Shown here piece after piece: positions 1 to 9,323 of a DNA stretch of 40,894 nt. Origin of the DNA: RGVT01 sp037129475 (GTDB lineage Bacteria; Planctomycetota; Planctomycetia; Pirellulales; UBA1268). Position numbers and translations under genes: made by a program. The notes below the pieces were generated by a model. The model did not search any database, was not told where the DNA came from, and saw only the letters and a list, made by a program, of their open reading frames with translations. Positions within the stretch are counted from its first letter, which is position 1. Every line of letters starts with the position of its first letter. Where the stretch lies: assembly GCA_037129475.1 (NCBI GenBank), contig JBAXUY010000013.1:1-40894 (forward strand), given 5' to 3'.

Positions 1-131
1 CCTTTCGGGGCACGACATTTCCAGTGTCGCCGCTAGCCATTCGCTTACCCTCCAACACACGGTTTCCAGACGCTGGGGCCCGGAAACCGCGCGATGAAGC
101 CACGATTCTACACTGCCGTCCGAGGGCCTGG

Positions 132-147
132 AACGGGTGCACCCGTT
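132..147. repeat. 16-bp perfect palindrome
   Basis: The bases AACGGGTGCACCCGTT are fully self-complementary. They lie in the gene-free stretch at the left edge, about 85 nt beyond the stop of the small lysine-rich protein. The stretch 1-204 otherwise holds only a weak dyad (GGTTTCC at 61-67 with GGAAACC at 82-88) and no convincing gene. It could be an operator or a hairpin; no function can be assigned. Confidence 0.4.
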
Positions 148-204
148 GCGTGGCCGCCAGCAGGCAGCGCCCTCGGGGGGCACCGTGCATGAAAGCGCGG
201 CACC

Positions 205-227
205 GCCAGCGTGATGGCACGCCTGGC
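205..227 (-). terminator. Hairpin just after the small lysine-rich gene
   Basis: On the minus strand GCCAG-g-CGTG pairs with CACG-CTGGC around a CCAT loop. It starts two bases after the stop codon of the lysine-rich gene. No T-run follows, so it is a possible factor-dependent terminator or a 3' stabilising hairpin. Confidence 0.4.
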
Positions 228-229
228 AA

Positions 230-316
230 CTACTTCTTCGCAGCGGGCTTCGCCTTGTCCTGCTTCGGCTTCATGCTCTTCTTGTCGTTCTTCCGCGAGT
301 TGTTGCCCTTGCCCAT
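230..316 (-). CDS. Small lysine-rich protein, 28 aa
   Basis: A 28-residue frame starts MGKGNNSRKNDKKSMKPK and ends in AAKK. About a third of the residues are lysine or arginine and there is no hydrophobic stretch, so it should stay in the cytoplasm. A strong ribosome-binding site, GAGGAG, lies eight bases before the ATG. A hairpin follows the stop directly, so the unit looks like a complete small gene. Short MGKG-starting basic proteins exist in bacteria, some of them ribosome-associated (the bTHX/S31 type), but the body here is not a clear match. The function is unknown. Confidence rests on the ribosome-binding site, start, stop and hairpin together, not on homology. Confidence 0.55.
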   Translation of the reverse strand: MGKGNNSRKNDKKSMKPKQDKAKPAAKK

Positions 317-431
317 TGATCGGGTCTCCTCAAGTGTGATGCATACGCGTTCAAAATGAACGGCCGCCGGGCCAGCATATCGCAGAGGGCACCGTAAACC
401 CAGACACGTTTCGTCGAACCGTGTGCACCGG

Positions 432-959
432 CTACCGCCCGGCGGGCTGGCTCTTGCGGTCCCGCTCGGTGGCCCGCCACTCCCACGGAGGCACCGACTC
501 CGTGTCGGCCCACACGCCGCGTTTGGCCTCCCGCGCCTCGCGTTCCGCGGCCGCGAGCTCAGGGCTCTGATCGTAGCGGACGTAGTGCCAGGCCAACCCG
601 TCTTTCACGAGCGCGAGATTGACGTCGTGGCCATCCACCTCCACCCGGGCGAGGTCGCGGCCGTAGCGGTCACGGCCCTTGAGATGCAGGGTGGCTGTCT
701 TTCGCACCGTCAATCGACCGAGCGCCTCACGCGACTTCGTGCCGAACGGCTGCCCGATCTCCGGGGCGTCGATCCCGTGGAGCCGCACCTTGTGTTTGGT
801 GTTGTTTTCGTCGAGGGCCGTGAGCGTGTCGCCGTCGCTCACTCCCACCACCCGCCACGTGACCGGTGGCTCGGGCGATGCAGCCCCGGCGAGCCCGCCA
901 ACCGTGGCAAGCACCATCGCTGAAAGCACACCTTTCCATGCGCGCCGTTCACATTTCAT
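432..959 (-). CDS. Secreted thermonuclease-like (SNase family) protein
   Basis: This 175-aa protein has an N-terminal signal-like segment (residues 8-27, ending AGAA) and then one SNase/TNase domain. The family cuts DNA and RNA with calcium. The expected active-site set is visible: Arg59, Asp64 and Glu67 in VRLHGIDAPE, and Arg101 in DRYGRDL. The C-terminal WADTESVPPWEWR block is typical of bacterial members. I chose the ATG at 959 because it opens directly into the signal peptide; the frame is open 12 codons further upstream. No Shine-Dalgarno sequence is seen, and a promoter-like pair ends six bases before the ATG, which would give a leaderless mRNA. It lies 64 nt downstream of the 5'-nucleotidase gene on the same strand. 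The domain call is secure; the substrate in vivo is not known. Confidence 0.88.
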   Translation of the reverse strand: MKCERRAWKGVLSAMVLATVGGLAGAASPEPPVTWRVVGVSDGDTLTALDENNTKHKVRLHGIDAPEIGQPFGTKSREALGRLTVRKTATLHLKGRDRYGRDLARVEVDGHDVNLALVKDGLAWHYVRYDQSPELAAAEREAREAKRGVWADTESVPPWEWRATERDRKSQPAGR

Positions 960-965
960 GCGAGT

Positions 966-995
966 ATCGTAGCCATCCGCACACAAGCGAGCCAA
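966..995 (-). promoter_or_regulatory. Possible leaderless promoter for the thermonuclease
   Basis: On the minus strand TTGGCT (990-995) and TACGAT (966-971) are 18 nt apart, and the hexamer ends six bases before the ATG at 959. Transcription would start at or next to the start codon. This fits the absence of a ribosome-binding site. It is a visual match only. Confidence 0.35.
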
Positions 996-1023
996 GGGCG
1001 CCCTCCAGCCCGGGGGGACGGAA

Positions 1024-2577
1024 TCAGCCGATCGTGCCGCGGTCGAGGAGGCCGTCGATGAGGGCGGAGCGGGTGTCGAGCGACGTGGTCCGCAGTTTCG
1101 CCTCGGGCTGCTGGAGAATCTCGCGCAGCTTCATGAGCCGCCGGCCGCCCGACTGGGCGTCGTAGCTGTTGAACGCGATCGTGAACCGGCGGTCGGGATC
1201 GACTTCCGTGCCGTCGCGCCGGATCGCCGTGGGCCGGCCCCCGTCGCCCCGCACCACCTCGAAGGGCCAGAGCATGCGGTCCGACTTCTTGTCGCCGGCG
1301 TCCTCCACCACAATTTCCACGAGGTCGCGGGCCGAGACCTCGGCCGTGGCCAGCATGTTTTCATAGGGGATGATCTTCCAGCAGTCGGCCACGGTAAGCT
1401 CACCCGGGGCCACGTCGCCCGTGGCGAACGTGCCGTGGAAGACGCCCTCGACGGGCATCTTTTGCCGGGCGAGCGCCCCGGCAAAGGTCTCGCACAGGAG
1501 CGTGGCGAGGTCGCTGCCGCGGCCCTTGCCGTCGATCTTCTGCGCCACGGTGGCCACGCGTCGCGCGAGCTGCTCGTCGGCCTTGGCGAGGTCGGGCCGG
1601 GCCCGCTCCATCACCGCCGGGTCGAGGTCGAAGCGATCGTCCATCAGCAGCGTGAAGGCCCGCCGCTCGATCAGCCGGCGGCTGTCGACGTCGAACGTGA
1701 GGTCGATCCGGCCGCAGTGGATGCCGTGGTAGCTGGCCTGCGAGCAGAGCACGTCGTGAAGCGTCCAGGCGGGCTGGTCCTGGTGGGAGTGGCCGGCGAG
1801 GTAGATGTCGACGTCCTTGGCGTCGCGGAGCAATTCGCGCACGGGATTGGCGTAGTCGTCTTGAAACCGCCAGCCCATGTGGCCCATCACCACGATCGTG
1901 TCGGGCTTTTCCTCGCGGATCTCCCGCAGGCTCGCCGCGAGCGTGGCTGCGGGATCGGTCGCGGCCGCGCCGCCGAGCGTCTCCGGGGCGAGCCAGTAGG
2001 GCAGGCCCGGCGTGATCAGGCCGATCAGGCCGATCTTGAAGCCCCCGACCTCCTTCACGATCCACGGCTTCACGCCGCCCCAGGCCCCCGTGAACGATCC
2101 CGGCGCCGCGCCGGCCCGCTCGAGGTTGCCCGTCAGCACCGGCGATTTCGAGAGCGCGAGGTTGGCCTCGAGCTTCTCGGGGCCCCAGTCGAAGTCGTGG
2201 TTGCCGAGCGTCCAGGCGTCATAGCCGAGCTGGTTGAAGAGGTCGATCATGATCCCGCCACCGGTGTCGAGGCTGACGGCCGTGCCCTGCACCACGTCGC
2301 CGACGTCCACGGTGAGCGAGTGCGGCGACTCGCGGCGCCACTGGCGGATGCAGGTGGCGCAGCGGGCGAAGCCGCCCACGTCGTCGAGTCCCTCGTAGGT
2401 GCTCGTCGGCAGGATCCGCCCGTGGAGATCGGTCGTGTGGAAGATCGAGACGGTGCGGGCTTTCCCGAGATCCCGTGCCGCGGCGACAGATCCGCCGGCG
2501 ATCCACAGCGCCCCGGCACCCGCCGTGCCGGCCAAGAAGTCACGCCGCGTGTGCGTCAGGTTTTTGGCTTGGCTCAT
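1024..2577 (-). CDS. Tat-exported 5'-nucleotidase/UshA-type metallophosphoesterase
   Basis: A 517-aa calcineurin-like phosphoesterase with a C-terminal 5'-nucleotidase domain. The N-terminus carries a twin-arginine signal (TRRDFLAG followed by an alanine/glycine-rich stretch), so it should be exported folded. Metal-binding motifs occur in order: FHTTDLHGR, VDVGDVVQG, LGNHDFDWG, MGHMG and AGHSHQ. The C-terminal half has GELTVADCWKIIPYEN, typical of the 5_nucleotid_C domain. Family members release phosphate from extracellular nucleotides or UDP-sugars. I prefer the ATG at 2577; its A and TG overlap the TGA of the upstream peptidase gene (ATGA), which suggests coupled translation. A GTG two codons upstream (2583) is the alternative. 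The exact substrate cannot be read from the sequence. Confidence 0.9.
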   Translation of the reverse strand: MSQAKNLTHTRRDFLAGTAGAGALWIAGGSVAAARDLGKARTVSIFHTTDLHGRILPTSTYEGLDDVGGFARCATCIRQWRRESPHSLTVDVGDVVQGTAVSLDTGGGIMIDLFNQLGYDAWTLGNHDFDWGPEKLEANLALSKSPVLTGNLERAGAAPGSFTGAWGGVKPWIVKEVGGFKIGLIGLITPGLPYWLAPETLGGAAATDPAATLAASLREIREEKPDTIVVMGHMGWRFQDDYANPVRELLRDAKDVDIYLAGHSHQDQPAWTLHDVLCSQASYHGIHCGRIDLTFDVDSRRLIERRAFTLLMDDRFDLDPAVMERARPDLAKADEQLARRVATVAQKIDGKGRGSDLATLLCETFAGALARQKMPVEGVFHGTFATGDVAPGELTVADCWKIIPYENMLATAEVSARDLVEIVVEDAGDKKSDRMLWPFEVVRGDGGRPTAIRRDGTEVDPDRRFTIAFNSYDAQSGGRRLMKLREILQQPEAKLRTTSLDTRSALIDGLLDRGTIG

Positions 2578-4658
2578 GCCCACGCGCGGACCCGGTGCCG
2601 AGCTCCGGACTGACCGACCAGATTGTGACCCGTGGCATCACCGAAGCCCCGGAACGCGGCGGCCTGAATCGCAGCAGCCTGGAGGTTTCGATGTGCATGA
2701 TGACCTGTCGTTGTCCCACTGAAGGTCGTCGCCGTGAGAGCAGCCCGCGTGCCCGTCGCCAGCCAATTGGCGAAACTGTTCCAGCCCGTAGCCTGGCAAA
2801 ACACGGCCGCATCGGTCGCATACGAGGGCAGGTAGCCATCGGTCGACGTCGTCGGCAGGAAGATCGAAATTCCGGTGGTGCCGCGGGCGTCAGGAGTCTT
2901 CGACGACACGGCAGCGGTGATTGCGCTCCGCACGCCCGTGGCGGCGTCGCGCACCGTCTGCGGCAGGCTCGTCGCCGCTGCCACGCCAGTCATGAACTTG
3001 CCGAGATCCCGAAACGACGTGACGTCGAAGCCGGTGGCGGCTTTGGCGGCGTTGAGGATGGTCGTGCGATTGGGGGAACTCAGCCCCACCGTCGAATCGA
3101 CGAATTGTTTGATCGCGTCAGTCAGCGCTGCGGAGGCGGACGCGAGTGTGCCGGAAAAGGTGTCGTAGATACCGTCGGTCTTGTACTGGTTCCAGTAGCT
3201 CGTCGTCATGCCCGCCACGATCTGCGATACGGTGACCGCGGTCGGGTCGGCGACTTTGAGCGCGGAATAGGCTGTCGTGTAGTCCTGCCCGGATCCGTTG
3301 ATCGACTCCTCCGACGCGACGAACGCGCCGCCCGCGGCGAGATTCGGCACGATCGCAGCGCTGACCTCGGCCATCTGCATCAGGCAGTTGTCGTACGACA
3401 CGATGTCGAACGTGGGCATCCCCGCGGTGGCCAGGGCCGTGCCCATCTCGCCGATCGTCAGGGCGTCGCTGCCCGATTCGCTGTCGAACTGCGAGCCGTC
3501 GAGACCGCCGCCGTGACCCCACATCTGGAGCACGTAGTGCTGCGCAGGCGCCTTTTGCACGCCCCACTTCACGAAGTCGACGAGCGTGGCCGGCGCCCCG
3601 GTGTTCTTCTCGCCGAACGAGAGATCGAACGTCGACGCGATCGATGTCGTGCTCGAATCGGCCTTGAGCACGGAGCGGCCATACGTCCGCCAGGCCGACT
3701 GCGTGCCACCGCCGGTGGCGTAGGCGGTGCCCACGCTCGATTTCGGTTGGTCCCACGACACGACGATGGAAACGCCAGCCGGGGCACCGACGAGAAACTT
3801 TTCCATCTCGTTGATGTCGTTCTTGGCGTCGGTGTTGAGGTTCTCGCCCGTCATGTAGACGAGGATCGTCCAGGAGCCGGTCGCCGGGGGCGGCGGGGTG
3901 ACGGGCGGCACATCCGCGATCGTCGCGTTCGCCACCGACTCGATCCCGATCACGGCGCCCGTCACCGACGTGACCCGCATCTGGAACGTCTCGGCCGACT
4001 CGACCACGGCGTCGGTCAGCGTGGGCACGACGACTGTCTTGGTCGTCTCCCCGATCGCAAATGAGAACGTGCCGATCGCCGCCGAGTAGTCGGAGCCGGC
4101 CGCCGCCGTCGCGTCGCGCGTCGCGTACGACACGCTCACGGCCGCGGATGCAGGGCGGGACAGCGTGAACGTGAAGGTCACCGGGCTTCCCTCGTTCACC
4201 GCGACCACGGGGCCAGCGACGGTGACCGTACGGGGCGCCGCGTCATCGTCGAGAATCGCTCCCACGGCCGTCGACCGGCCGAGCGTGGCGTTGGTCGGAT
4301 TCGCAAGCACGACCTGAAACGTTTCGTCCTGCTCGATGTTCGTGTCGCCGCGCACGGGAACCGTCACCATCGCCGTGCGCTGCCCCGGGCGGAACGTCAG
4401 CGTGCCGGAGGCGGCCAGATAATCGACGTCGGCGGCGGTGGCGGTGCCATCCCGTGTTTGAAACTGAACGGTTGTCGTCTGGCTCGACGTGAAGGAAAGC
4501 GACGCGACAAACGACAGGTTGCGAGTGCCTGAATTGCCCTCGATGACGCTCGCGTCGGCGATCGAGACGGTCGGCACGGCGGCGACTGCGAGAAGTGCCC
4601 GGCCCTCGAGGATCTCCGCCCCTCGCAGCCTGTGCGGCTTCAAGACGAGCTTTCTCAT
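2574..4658 (-). CDS. Calx-beta / clostripain-type (C11) cysteine peptidase
   Basis: A 694-aa secreted enzyme. Residues 10-25 hold EILEGRALLA, a variant of the LEPR-XLL motif found near the N-terminus of planctomycete exported proteins. Two Calx-beta domains follow (about 28-140 and 145-250; signatures include RDGTATAADVDYLAASGT and ILDDD). A proline-rich linker leads into a clostripain-family peptidase (about 262-640). The catalytic His382 lies in QMWGHGGG and Cys425 in SYDNCLMQM. C11 peptidases cut after basic residues, usually after self-cleavage. The last 40 or so residues look unlike the family and run into the next gene. The start lies only 16 nt after the stop of the beta-repeat gene, with a GGAG before it, so the two are probably cotranscribed. 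Confidence 0.87.
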   Translation of the reverse strand: MRKLVLKPHRLRGAEILEGRALLAVAAVPTVSIADASVIEGNSGTRNLSFVASLSFTSSQTTTVQFQTRDGTATAADVDYLAASGTLTFRPGQRTAMVTVPVRGDTNIEQDETFQVVLANPTNATLGRSTAVGAILDDDAAPRTVTVAGPVVAVNEGSPVTFTFTLSRPASAAVSVSYATRDATAAAGSDYSAAIGTFSFAIGETTKTVVVPTLTDAVVESAETFQMRVTSVTGAVIGIESVANATIADVPPVTPPPPATGSWTILVYMTGENLNTDAKNDINEMEKFLVGAPAGVSIVVSWDQPKSSVGTAYATGGGTQSAWRTYGRSVLKADSSTTSIASTFDLSFGEKNTGAPATLVDFVKWGVQKAPAQHYVLQMWGHGGGLDGSQFDSESGSDALTIGEMGTALATAGMPTFDIVSYDNCLMQMAEVSAAIVPNLAAGGAFVASEESINGSGQDYTTAYSALKVADPTAVTVSQIVAGMTTSYWNQYKTDGIYDTFSGTLASASAALTDAIKQFVDSTVGLSSPNRTTILNAAKAATGFDVTSFRDLGKFMTGVAAATSLPQTVRDAATGVRSAITAAVSSKTPDARGTTGISIFLPTTSTDGYLPSYATDAAVFCQATGWNSFANWLATGTRAALTATTFSGTTTGHHAHRNLQAAAIQAAAFRGFGDATGHNLVGQSGARHRVRAWA

Positions 4659-4674
4659 CGGATTCGCTCCAGAG

Positions 4675-7600
4675 TCACGATCTTACCCCACGATTTCTGA
4701 CGTTTCTTGTACGCCGAAGGCCCCGGTTCAGCAAGGCCACCATTCCCGCTGCAACCGCGGCGAGGCACGAGGTCGAAGGTTCGGGCACTGCTGTGACGGC
4801 GCCGAGCGACAGCGACGGGTCGCTCATGGGGTCACCCAGCCCGCCGCTTCCCAATCCGCCGTTGGCGAGCATCGCAAACCGCGCGAGCGGCGTGGCCATA
4901 TAGCTCCCTTGTCCATACAAGCCGCTGGCGAGGATGTCCTGGAGGTCGGACAGATCCACGACGCCGTCGTAATTGAAGTCGCCTTCGGACCACACGGCAC
5001 CCGCGCCGCCGCCGTACTTGCCCGACGCGAGGATGTTCTGCAGATCGCCCAGGTCGACCATGCCGTCGATGTTCGTGTCGCCCTCCGCGGCGAAGCCGAA
5101 CGTCACCGATCCGCCGCCGTTGTCGATCCAGCCGACCGTACGAAACGGAATCGAGACCGCATCGCTCGACGTGATACCGGTCGTGCCACCGTTGAGCACC
5201 GCGACGATCGCGTTCGCCACGCCATCGCCGGTCAGGCCGTTGGTGACCGTGAGCATGCCCAGCCCCACGTCCACGAGGCCATTATTCACGAGCGACGGCA
5301 CCGTCGCCTGCACCTGCGGGCCCACGGAGAGCGTCGCTCCGGCAGCCACCGTCACCGCACTCGAGGCGAGGGCTTCCGCGTTTCCGAGCTGCAGCGTGCC
5401 TTGCGACACGGTCGTCGGGCCGGTCAGCGTGTTGGACCGGTCGAGGACGAGCGTGCCGGCGCCGTCTTTCACCACCGGCGTCGTCCCCGAAAGGGTCGTG
5501 GCTTGCAGCTGCGTCGATCCCGATGCCACCGTGATCGTGACTGGCCCGGCCTGCCCGCCCGCCTTCGTGAACACGAGGTCGATCTCGTTGCCGTTCTTGG
5601 CCACGCTGAACGACCCGCCCGCGAGGGCATTGGCGAAGCCCGCGGCCCCGTTCGCCGCGGTCGTGTTGATCTGGAACTTGTCGGCCGAGAAGCCGGTGAT
5701 CCCGCCGGTGGCGACGGCGATCTTCCAGGTGAAGTTCTGCGTGGCGTCGAAATTGGTGATCGAGCCGCTCGCCGGCAGGCCGGTGCCCGACGAGAGGCTC
5801 CAGAGATTGATCGCGAACGGGCTCGCCGAAGTGGCCTGGATATCGAGTGTGCCACCGACGTTCAGGAGATCCCACCCGCCCGCGGCCCCCGCGCTGCCGG
5901 TGGCATTGGCGATCTGCCAGTTGTAGTCGCCGCCGCTGGCCCACGTGACGCCCTGGGTCACGGAAAGCGCGCCGATCCCGGCGCCCGGCGCGACCGTGGC
6001 GTCGGTGCCCAGGGTGATCGAGCCCGCCACGCTGCCCGGGCCGGAGAGCGTCTGGCCCGCCGCCAGGGAATAGCCACCCGACTTCGCGGACACGTCGAAC
6101 GTCGCCCCCGCGGCCACCGCCACGACGGGAGAATTCGCGATGGATCCCACGGCCCCCAGCGCGAGCGTGCCCTCGTTGATGATCGTGTCGCCGCCGTAGG
6201 TGTTCGCGGTGGCCAGCGTGAGCCGCTCGGCGCCGACTTTCGTCAGATCGAAGCCGTTGCCGCCGTCGACCACCGGCCCGGCGAAGACCACCTCGGCCGT
6301 GCCGCCCGATGAGTTGGTCACGCCCACGCTCGCCGACGTGTCGAGCGTAACGGTGCCGGTGTAGGTCGTCATGCCCTTGTACTGCACGACGGGCACCGTG
6401 TTCGAGGAAAACGCGCCGCGGTAATCGAACGTCAGCGTGGCCGAGTTGCCGATGGTGATCGGGGCATCGAATCCGGTGGTGGTGTGATTGCCCGCCGCGC
6501 CGATCTTGTTGACCGCGAGCGTCGAGTCGGACTCGACGGTGATCGCGGCGCCGGTGAGCTTCGTCTCCTCGCCCGCATCGCTCGTCAGTTCGAGCGTGCC
6601 GCCGGCGAGTTGCACGGTATTGCCCGCGCCGAGGATGCCGACGAGCGAACTGCCGCCGCGGTTGAGATCGACCACGCCGCTTTCGAGCCGCAGGGCCGCA
6701 TTGCCGAGCTGGCCGGCCTGCGAGAGCGTGAGCGTGCCGAGGCCCGTCTGCACGATCGTGCCGTCGCCCGTCACCGAGCCGGAAAGCACCACGTCGTCGG
6801 TTCGATCGAACACCAGCTGCGTGCCGACCGAGAGATCGATCGGGCCGGTCGCCGCGATCGAGCCCTGCGTGCCGCCGTTACCGACCACGAGCGTGCCCGC
6901 GAAGAGCGTCGTGCCGCCCGTGTAGGAGCTGCTGCCCGTGAGCGTGACCGTGTTGCCCTCTTCCTTAAAGAGGCCGCCGGACCCGCTGACCGCGTTCGCG
7001 AACGTGAAGTCGTCGGAGCGGTCGAGCGAGAGCGACGCCGTCGGGGCGAGCAGCTGCACGCCACCGACCACCGAGCCGGTGGCGCCGCCGGCCCCCAGCC
7101 GCAACTGGCCGGCCTCCACGGTCGTGCCGCCGGTGTAGCTCTCGTCGGCGGAGAGAATCACCGTGCCGTCGCCGGTCTTGCGGATGCCGCCGCCGCCCGA
7201 GATCGTGCCGGAGAAGGTCACGGTGCCGAGGCTGGCGGCGGTGAGATTCGCATTGCCGCCGAGCGACACCGGCCCCGCAAACTCGCTCACGCCCCCGGCC
7301 ACGCCGCTGCCAAGCGTCGCCGTCGCCACCACCGGGCCGGTCGCCGTGCCGCCGGCCACCGTGTTGAACTGGATGTTGTCGAGCCGAATGTTGCTGCCGC
7401 CATTCGTCGCCCCGGAGACGGTGAGCCGCACGTAGGCATTCGCCACGTTATTCAAGCCCGTGATCGTGCTCAGCGTGACCGCGCCGAAGCTCGTCGGGAT
7501 CGCCGTACCGGAGATCGACTGGAGCGTCACCCAGTTGGTGCCGTCGGTGCTGTACGACCAGTCTTCCGTGGTGAAGCCCGTGCTCGTCCGCTGGGTCGCG

Positions 7601-9282
7601 TAGCTGATGGCGAGATCCTGCTTGCCTGTCATGTCGATGGCGAAGACCGCCGACTTGCCGTTGGCCGAAAAACCACCCGCTGTCGTGCTACCGGAGACGA
7701 GCGCCAGCGCCGCCGGCGACGTGGTCACCGTCGAGAAACCGGGACCCGCGTTCACCGCACTGCCGCCGAAGGCACTCAACTCGTTGCCGGAGGTCGCCGT
7801 CACCCACGAACTCGAGCCGAGTGTGCCGTCGAGATAGAGGCCGCCCGAGCCAAAGTTCGCCTGGAACACGGTCGGCGTGCTGGGCGCCGCCGCGATCGCG
7901 GTTCCGCCCGTGGTCGTCGTCTGGAAATCCCAGCCCGCGAGCAGGGCGGCAGCCCCGCCCGAGCCGCCGCCGGCGCTGCCGCTCACCGTGATCGCATTCG
8001 ACAGCGTCACGCCCGACGCAGCCAGCAGGCTGCCGCTGCCCGAGACGGTTGCGGCACCGCCGCCGAGCGCCGTATTCGAGGCGGCGATCAGCGTGCCGGC
8101 CGAGACCGTCGCCCCACCGGCGAAGGTGTTGTTGCCGCCGAGTTCGAGCGTGCCATCGCCCGCCTTCACGATCGCGGCGGATCCGGAAGCCTGCGAGAGT
8201 GCTGAATTCACGACGGCCGACACGCTGCTCTCGGTGGTGAATGTGCTCGCCGCCGAACCCGACAGCGCGATCGCACCGCCCGTGACGGTGTAGCCGGACG
8301 TCGAGAACTGCATCCCCGCCGGTGGCGAGACGGTGCCGCTCACGGTCACGGTGCCGGCCGACCCGGCGAAGGTCACGTTGCCGGACGACGCGAGCGTGCC
8401 GACGGCCGTGCCATCGACGGTCGTGGCGAACGTCGATCCGCTCGTCGTCCACGTGCCGCTTCCGCCCACGCCCGCAGTGGCGTTGTTGGTGTCCCAGAAA
8501 AGGCCCGTCGTCGCCGGAGGGGGCGGCGACGAAGTCCCGGAGAGCCCGAGCAGCGAGAAGTTGTTGATCGCCAGGCCGTCGTCTGCACCAGTGACGTCGA
8601 AATCGACCCACCGCAAAAAGATCGACGAACCATTCGCCAGGCTCAACGTGTCGATCGTGCCGCTGACCAGGCTCGATGCGATGAGCGAACCGCTTGCGAC
8701 CGCCGTCGGCGTGTAGGAGTAGTCGAGCGCCGTGAGATTCGTCCACCCCGTCGCCGTGCTCGAGAGCGTGGTGGCCGAGGTGCTGTAGCCGAAACTGATC
8801 TTGTCGGCGCGGCCGGTGGAGCCCGTCCGCCAGACCTGCCCGATGTACGACAGCGCGAGCCCGGTGATCGTGTTGCCGGTGTTGTTCGTGAAGTAAAAAC
8901 CCCAGTAGGGCTTGACGCTGCTACTGAGCAGACCGCCAAGCGCCCGGTCCGAGCCACTCGTCACGCCGAAGTTGTAGGTGTCGCCCGAATTCGACGACCC
9001 GTTTCCGGCCGTGATCGTCGTGTTCGCCGACGAGCCGCCCTCGCCAAAAAACCAGCCCTGCATCGAAGTGGTCCCGGAGCCGAGCGTGCCGAGGTTCCCG
9101 CCCGCATAGCTGCCCGTCGTGGTGCCGAGGGCGTCGAAGCTCTGGAAATATGAGCCGGAGGTGAGACTGTATTGCGCCCGAGCCTCCACCCCACCGACTG
9201 CAGCCAGCCATGCCACCAGGCATCCGATGGCGCGAGACATCCATCCTATCTGGCACCGGCTGCCAACTGACGCACGTCGCAT
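4675..9282 (-). CDS. Giant beta-repeat PEP-CTERM surface protein with dockerin-like repeats
   Basis: About 1535 aa. In order it shows a signal peptide ending near EARAQ, a jelly-roll-like domain (FQSFDALG to INNFSLLG), and blocks of autotransporter-associated beta-strand repeats (patterns such as SYTGGTTVEAGQLRLG). A second jelly-roll-like segment ends NIRLDNIQFNT. A YNWQ module follows (near 5560-5930), then a GTTGITS/AVGW-type linker and two dockerin-like calcium loops (GDTNIDGMVDLGDLQNILAS and GDFNYDGVVDLSDLQDILAS). It ends in VPEPSTSCLAAVAAG with arginines. PEP-CTERM signals are recognised by an exosortase. I use the ATG at 9282; a GTG at 9318 lies at the likely transcription start, and an ATG at 9240 would give a more standard signal peptide. 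First gene of a probable operon with the C11 peptidase and the nucleotidase. Confidence 0.85.
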   Translation of the reverse strand: MRRASVGSRCQIGWMSRAIGCLVAWLAAVGGVEARAQYSLTSGSYFQSFDALGTTTGSYAGGNLGTLGSGTTSMQGWFFGEGGSSANTTITAGNGSSNSGDTYNFGVTSGSDRALGGLLSSSVKPYWGFYFTNNTGNTITGLALSYIGQVWRTGSTGRADKISFGYSTSATTLSSTATGWTNLTALDYSYTPTAVASGSLIASSLVSGTIDTLSLANGSSIFLRWVDFDVTGADDGLAINNFSLLGLSGTSSPPPPATTGLFWDTNNATAGVGGSGTWTTSGSTFATTVDGTAVGTLASSGNVTFAGSAGTVTVSGTVSPPAGMQFSTSGYTVTGGAIALSGSAASTFTTESSVSAVVNSALSQASGSAAIVKAGDGTLELGGNNTFAGGATVSAGTLIAASNTALGGGAATVSGSGSLLAASGVTLSNAITVSGSAGGGSGGAAALLAGWDFQTTTTGGTAIAAAPSTPTVFQANFGSGGLYLDGTLGSSSWVTATSGNELSAFGGSAVNAGPGFSTVTTSPAALALVSGSTTAGGFSANGKSAVFAIDMTGKQDLAISYATQRTSTGFTTEDWSYSTDGTNWVTLQSISGTAIPTSFGAVTLSTITGLNNVANAYVRLTVSGATNGGSNIRLDNIQFNTVAGGTATGPVVATATLGSGVAGGVSEFAGPVSLGGNANLTAASLGTVTFSGTISGGGGIRKTGDGTVILSADESYTGGTTVEAGQLRLGAGGATGSVVGGVQLLAPTASLSLDRSDDFTFANAVSGSGGLFKEEGNTVTLTGSSSYTGGTTLFAGTLVVGNGGTQGSIAATGPIDLSVGTQLVFDRTDDVVLSGSVTGDGTIVQTGLGTLTLSQAGQLGNAALRLESGVVDLNRGGSSLVGILGAGNTVQLAGGTLELTSDAGEETKLTGAAITVESDSTLAVNKIGAAGNHTTTGFDAPITIGNSATLTFDYRGAFSSNTVPVVQYKGMTTYTGTVTLDTSASVGVTNSSGGTAEVVFAGPVVDGGNGFDLTKVGAERLTLATANTYGGDTIINEGTLALGAVGSIANSPVVAVAAGATFDVSAKSGGYSLAAGQTLSGPGSVAGSITLGTDATVAPGAGIGALSVTQGVTWASGGDYNWQIANATGSAGAAGGWDLLNVGGTLDIQATSASPFAINLWSLSSGTGLPASGSITNFDATQNFTWKIAVATGGITGFSADKFQINTTAANGAAGFANALAGGSFSVAKNGNEIDLVFTKAGGQAGPVTITVASGSTQLQATTLSGTTPVVKDGAGTLVLDRSNTLTGPTTVSQGTLQLGNAEALASSAVTVAAGATLSVGPQVQATVPSLVNNGLVDVGLGMLTVTNGLTGDGVANAIVAVLNGGTTGITSSDAVSIPFRTVGWIDNGGGSVTFGFAAEGDTNIDGMVDLGDLQNILASGKYGGGAGAVWSEGDFNYDGVVDLSDLQDILASGLYGQGSYMATPLARFAMLANGGLGSGGLGDPMSDPSLSLGAVTAVPEPSTSCLAAVAAGMVALLNRGLRRTRNVRNRGVRS

Positions 9283-9323
9283 CTCGGCATCCCTTCGAAA
9301 GATGAGTCGAACTTTCACCGGGA

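Noticed and set aside
24..359. Plus-strand frame of 111 codons at the left edge
   Set aside because: The translation has no coding character, and it covers the better supported minus-strand lysine-rich gene and its ribosome-binding site.
1435..2613. Plus-strand frame of about 390 codons opposite the 5'-nucleotidase
   Set aside because: It is an antisense shadow; the minus strand shows all metallophosphoesterase motifs in order.
4489..8205. Two long plus-strand frames (4489-6312 and 6484-8205) opposite the giant repeat gene
   Set aside because: They have Arg/Ala/Glu-rich low-complexity translations, no ribosome-binding site and no family features. The minus-strand gene has signal peptide, repeats, dockerin-like loops and PEP-CTERM.
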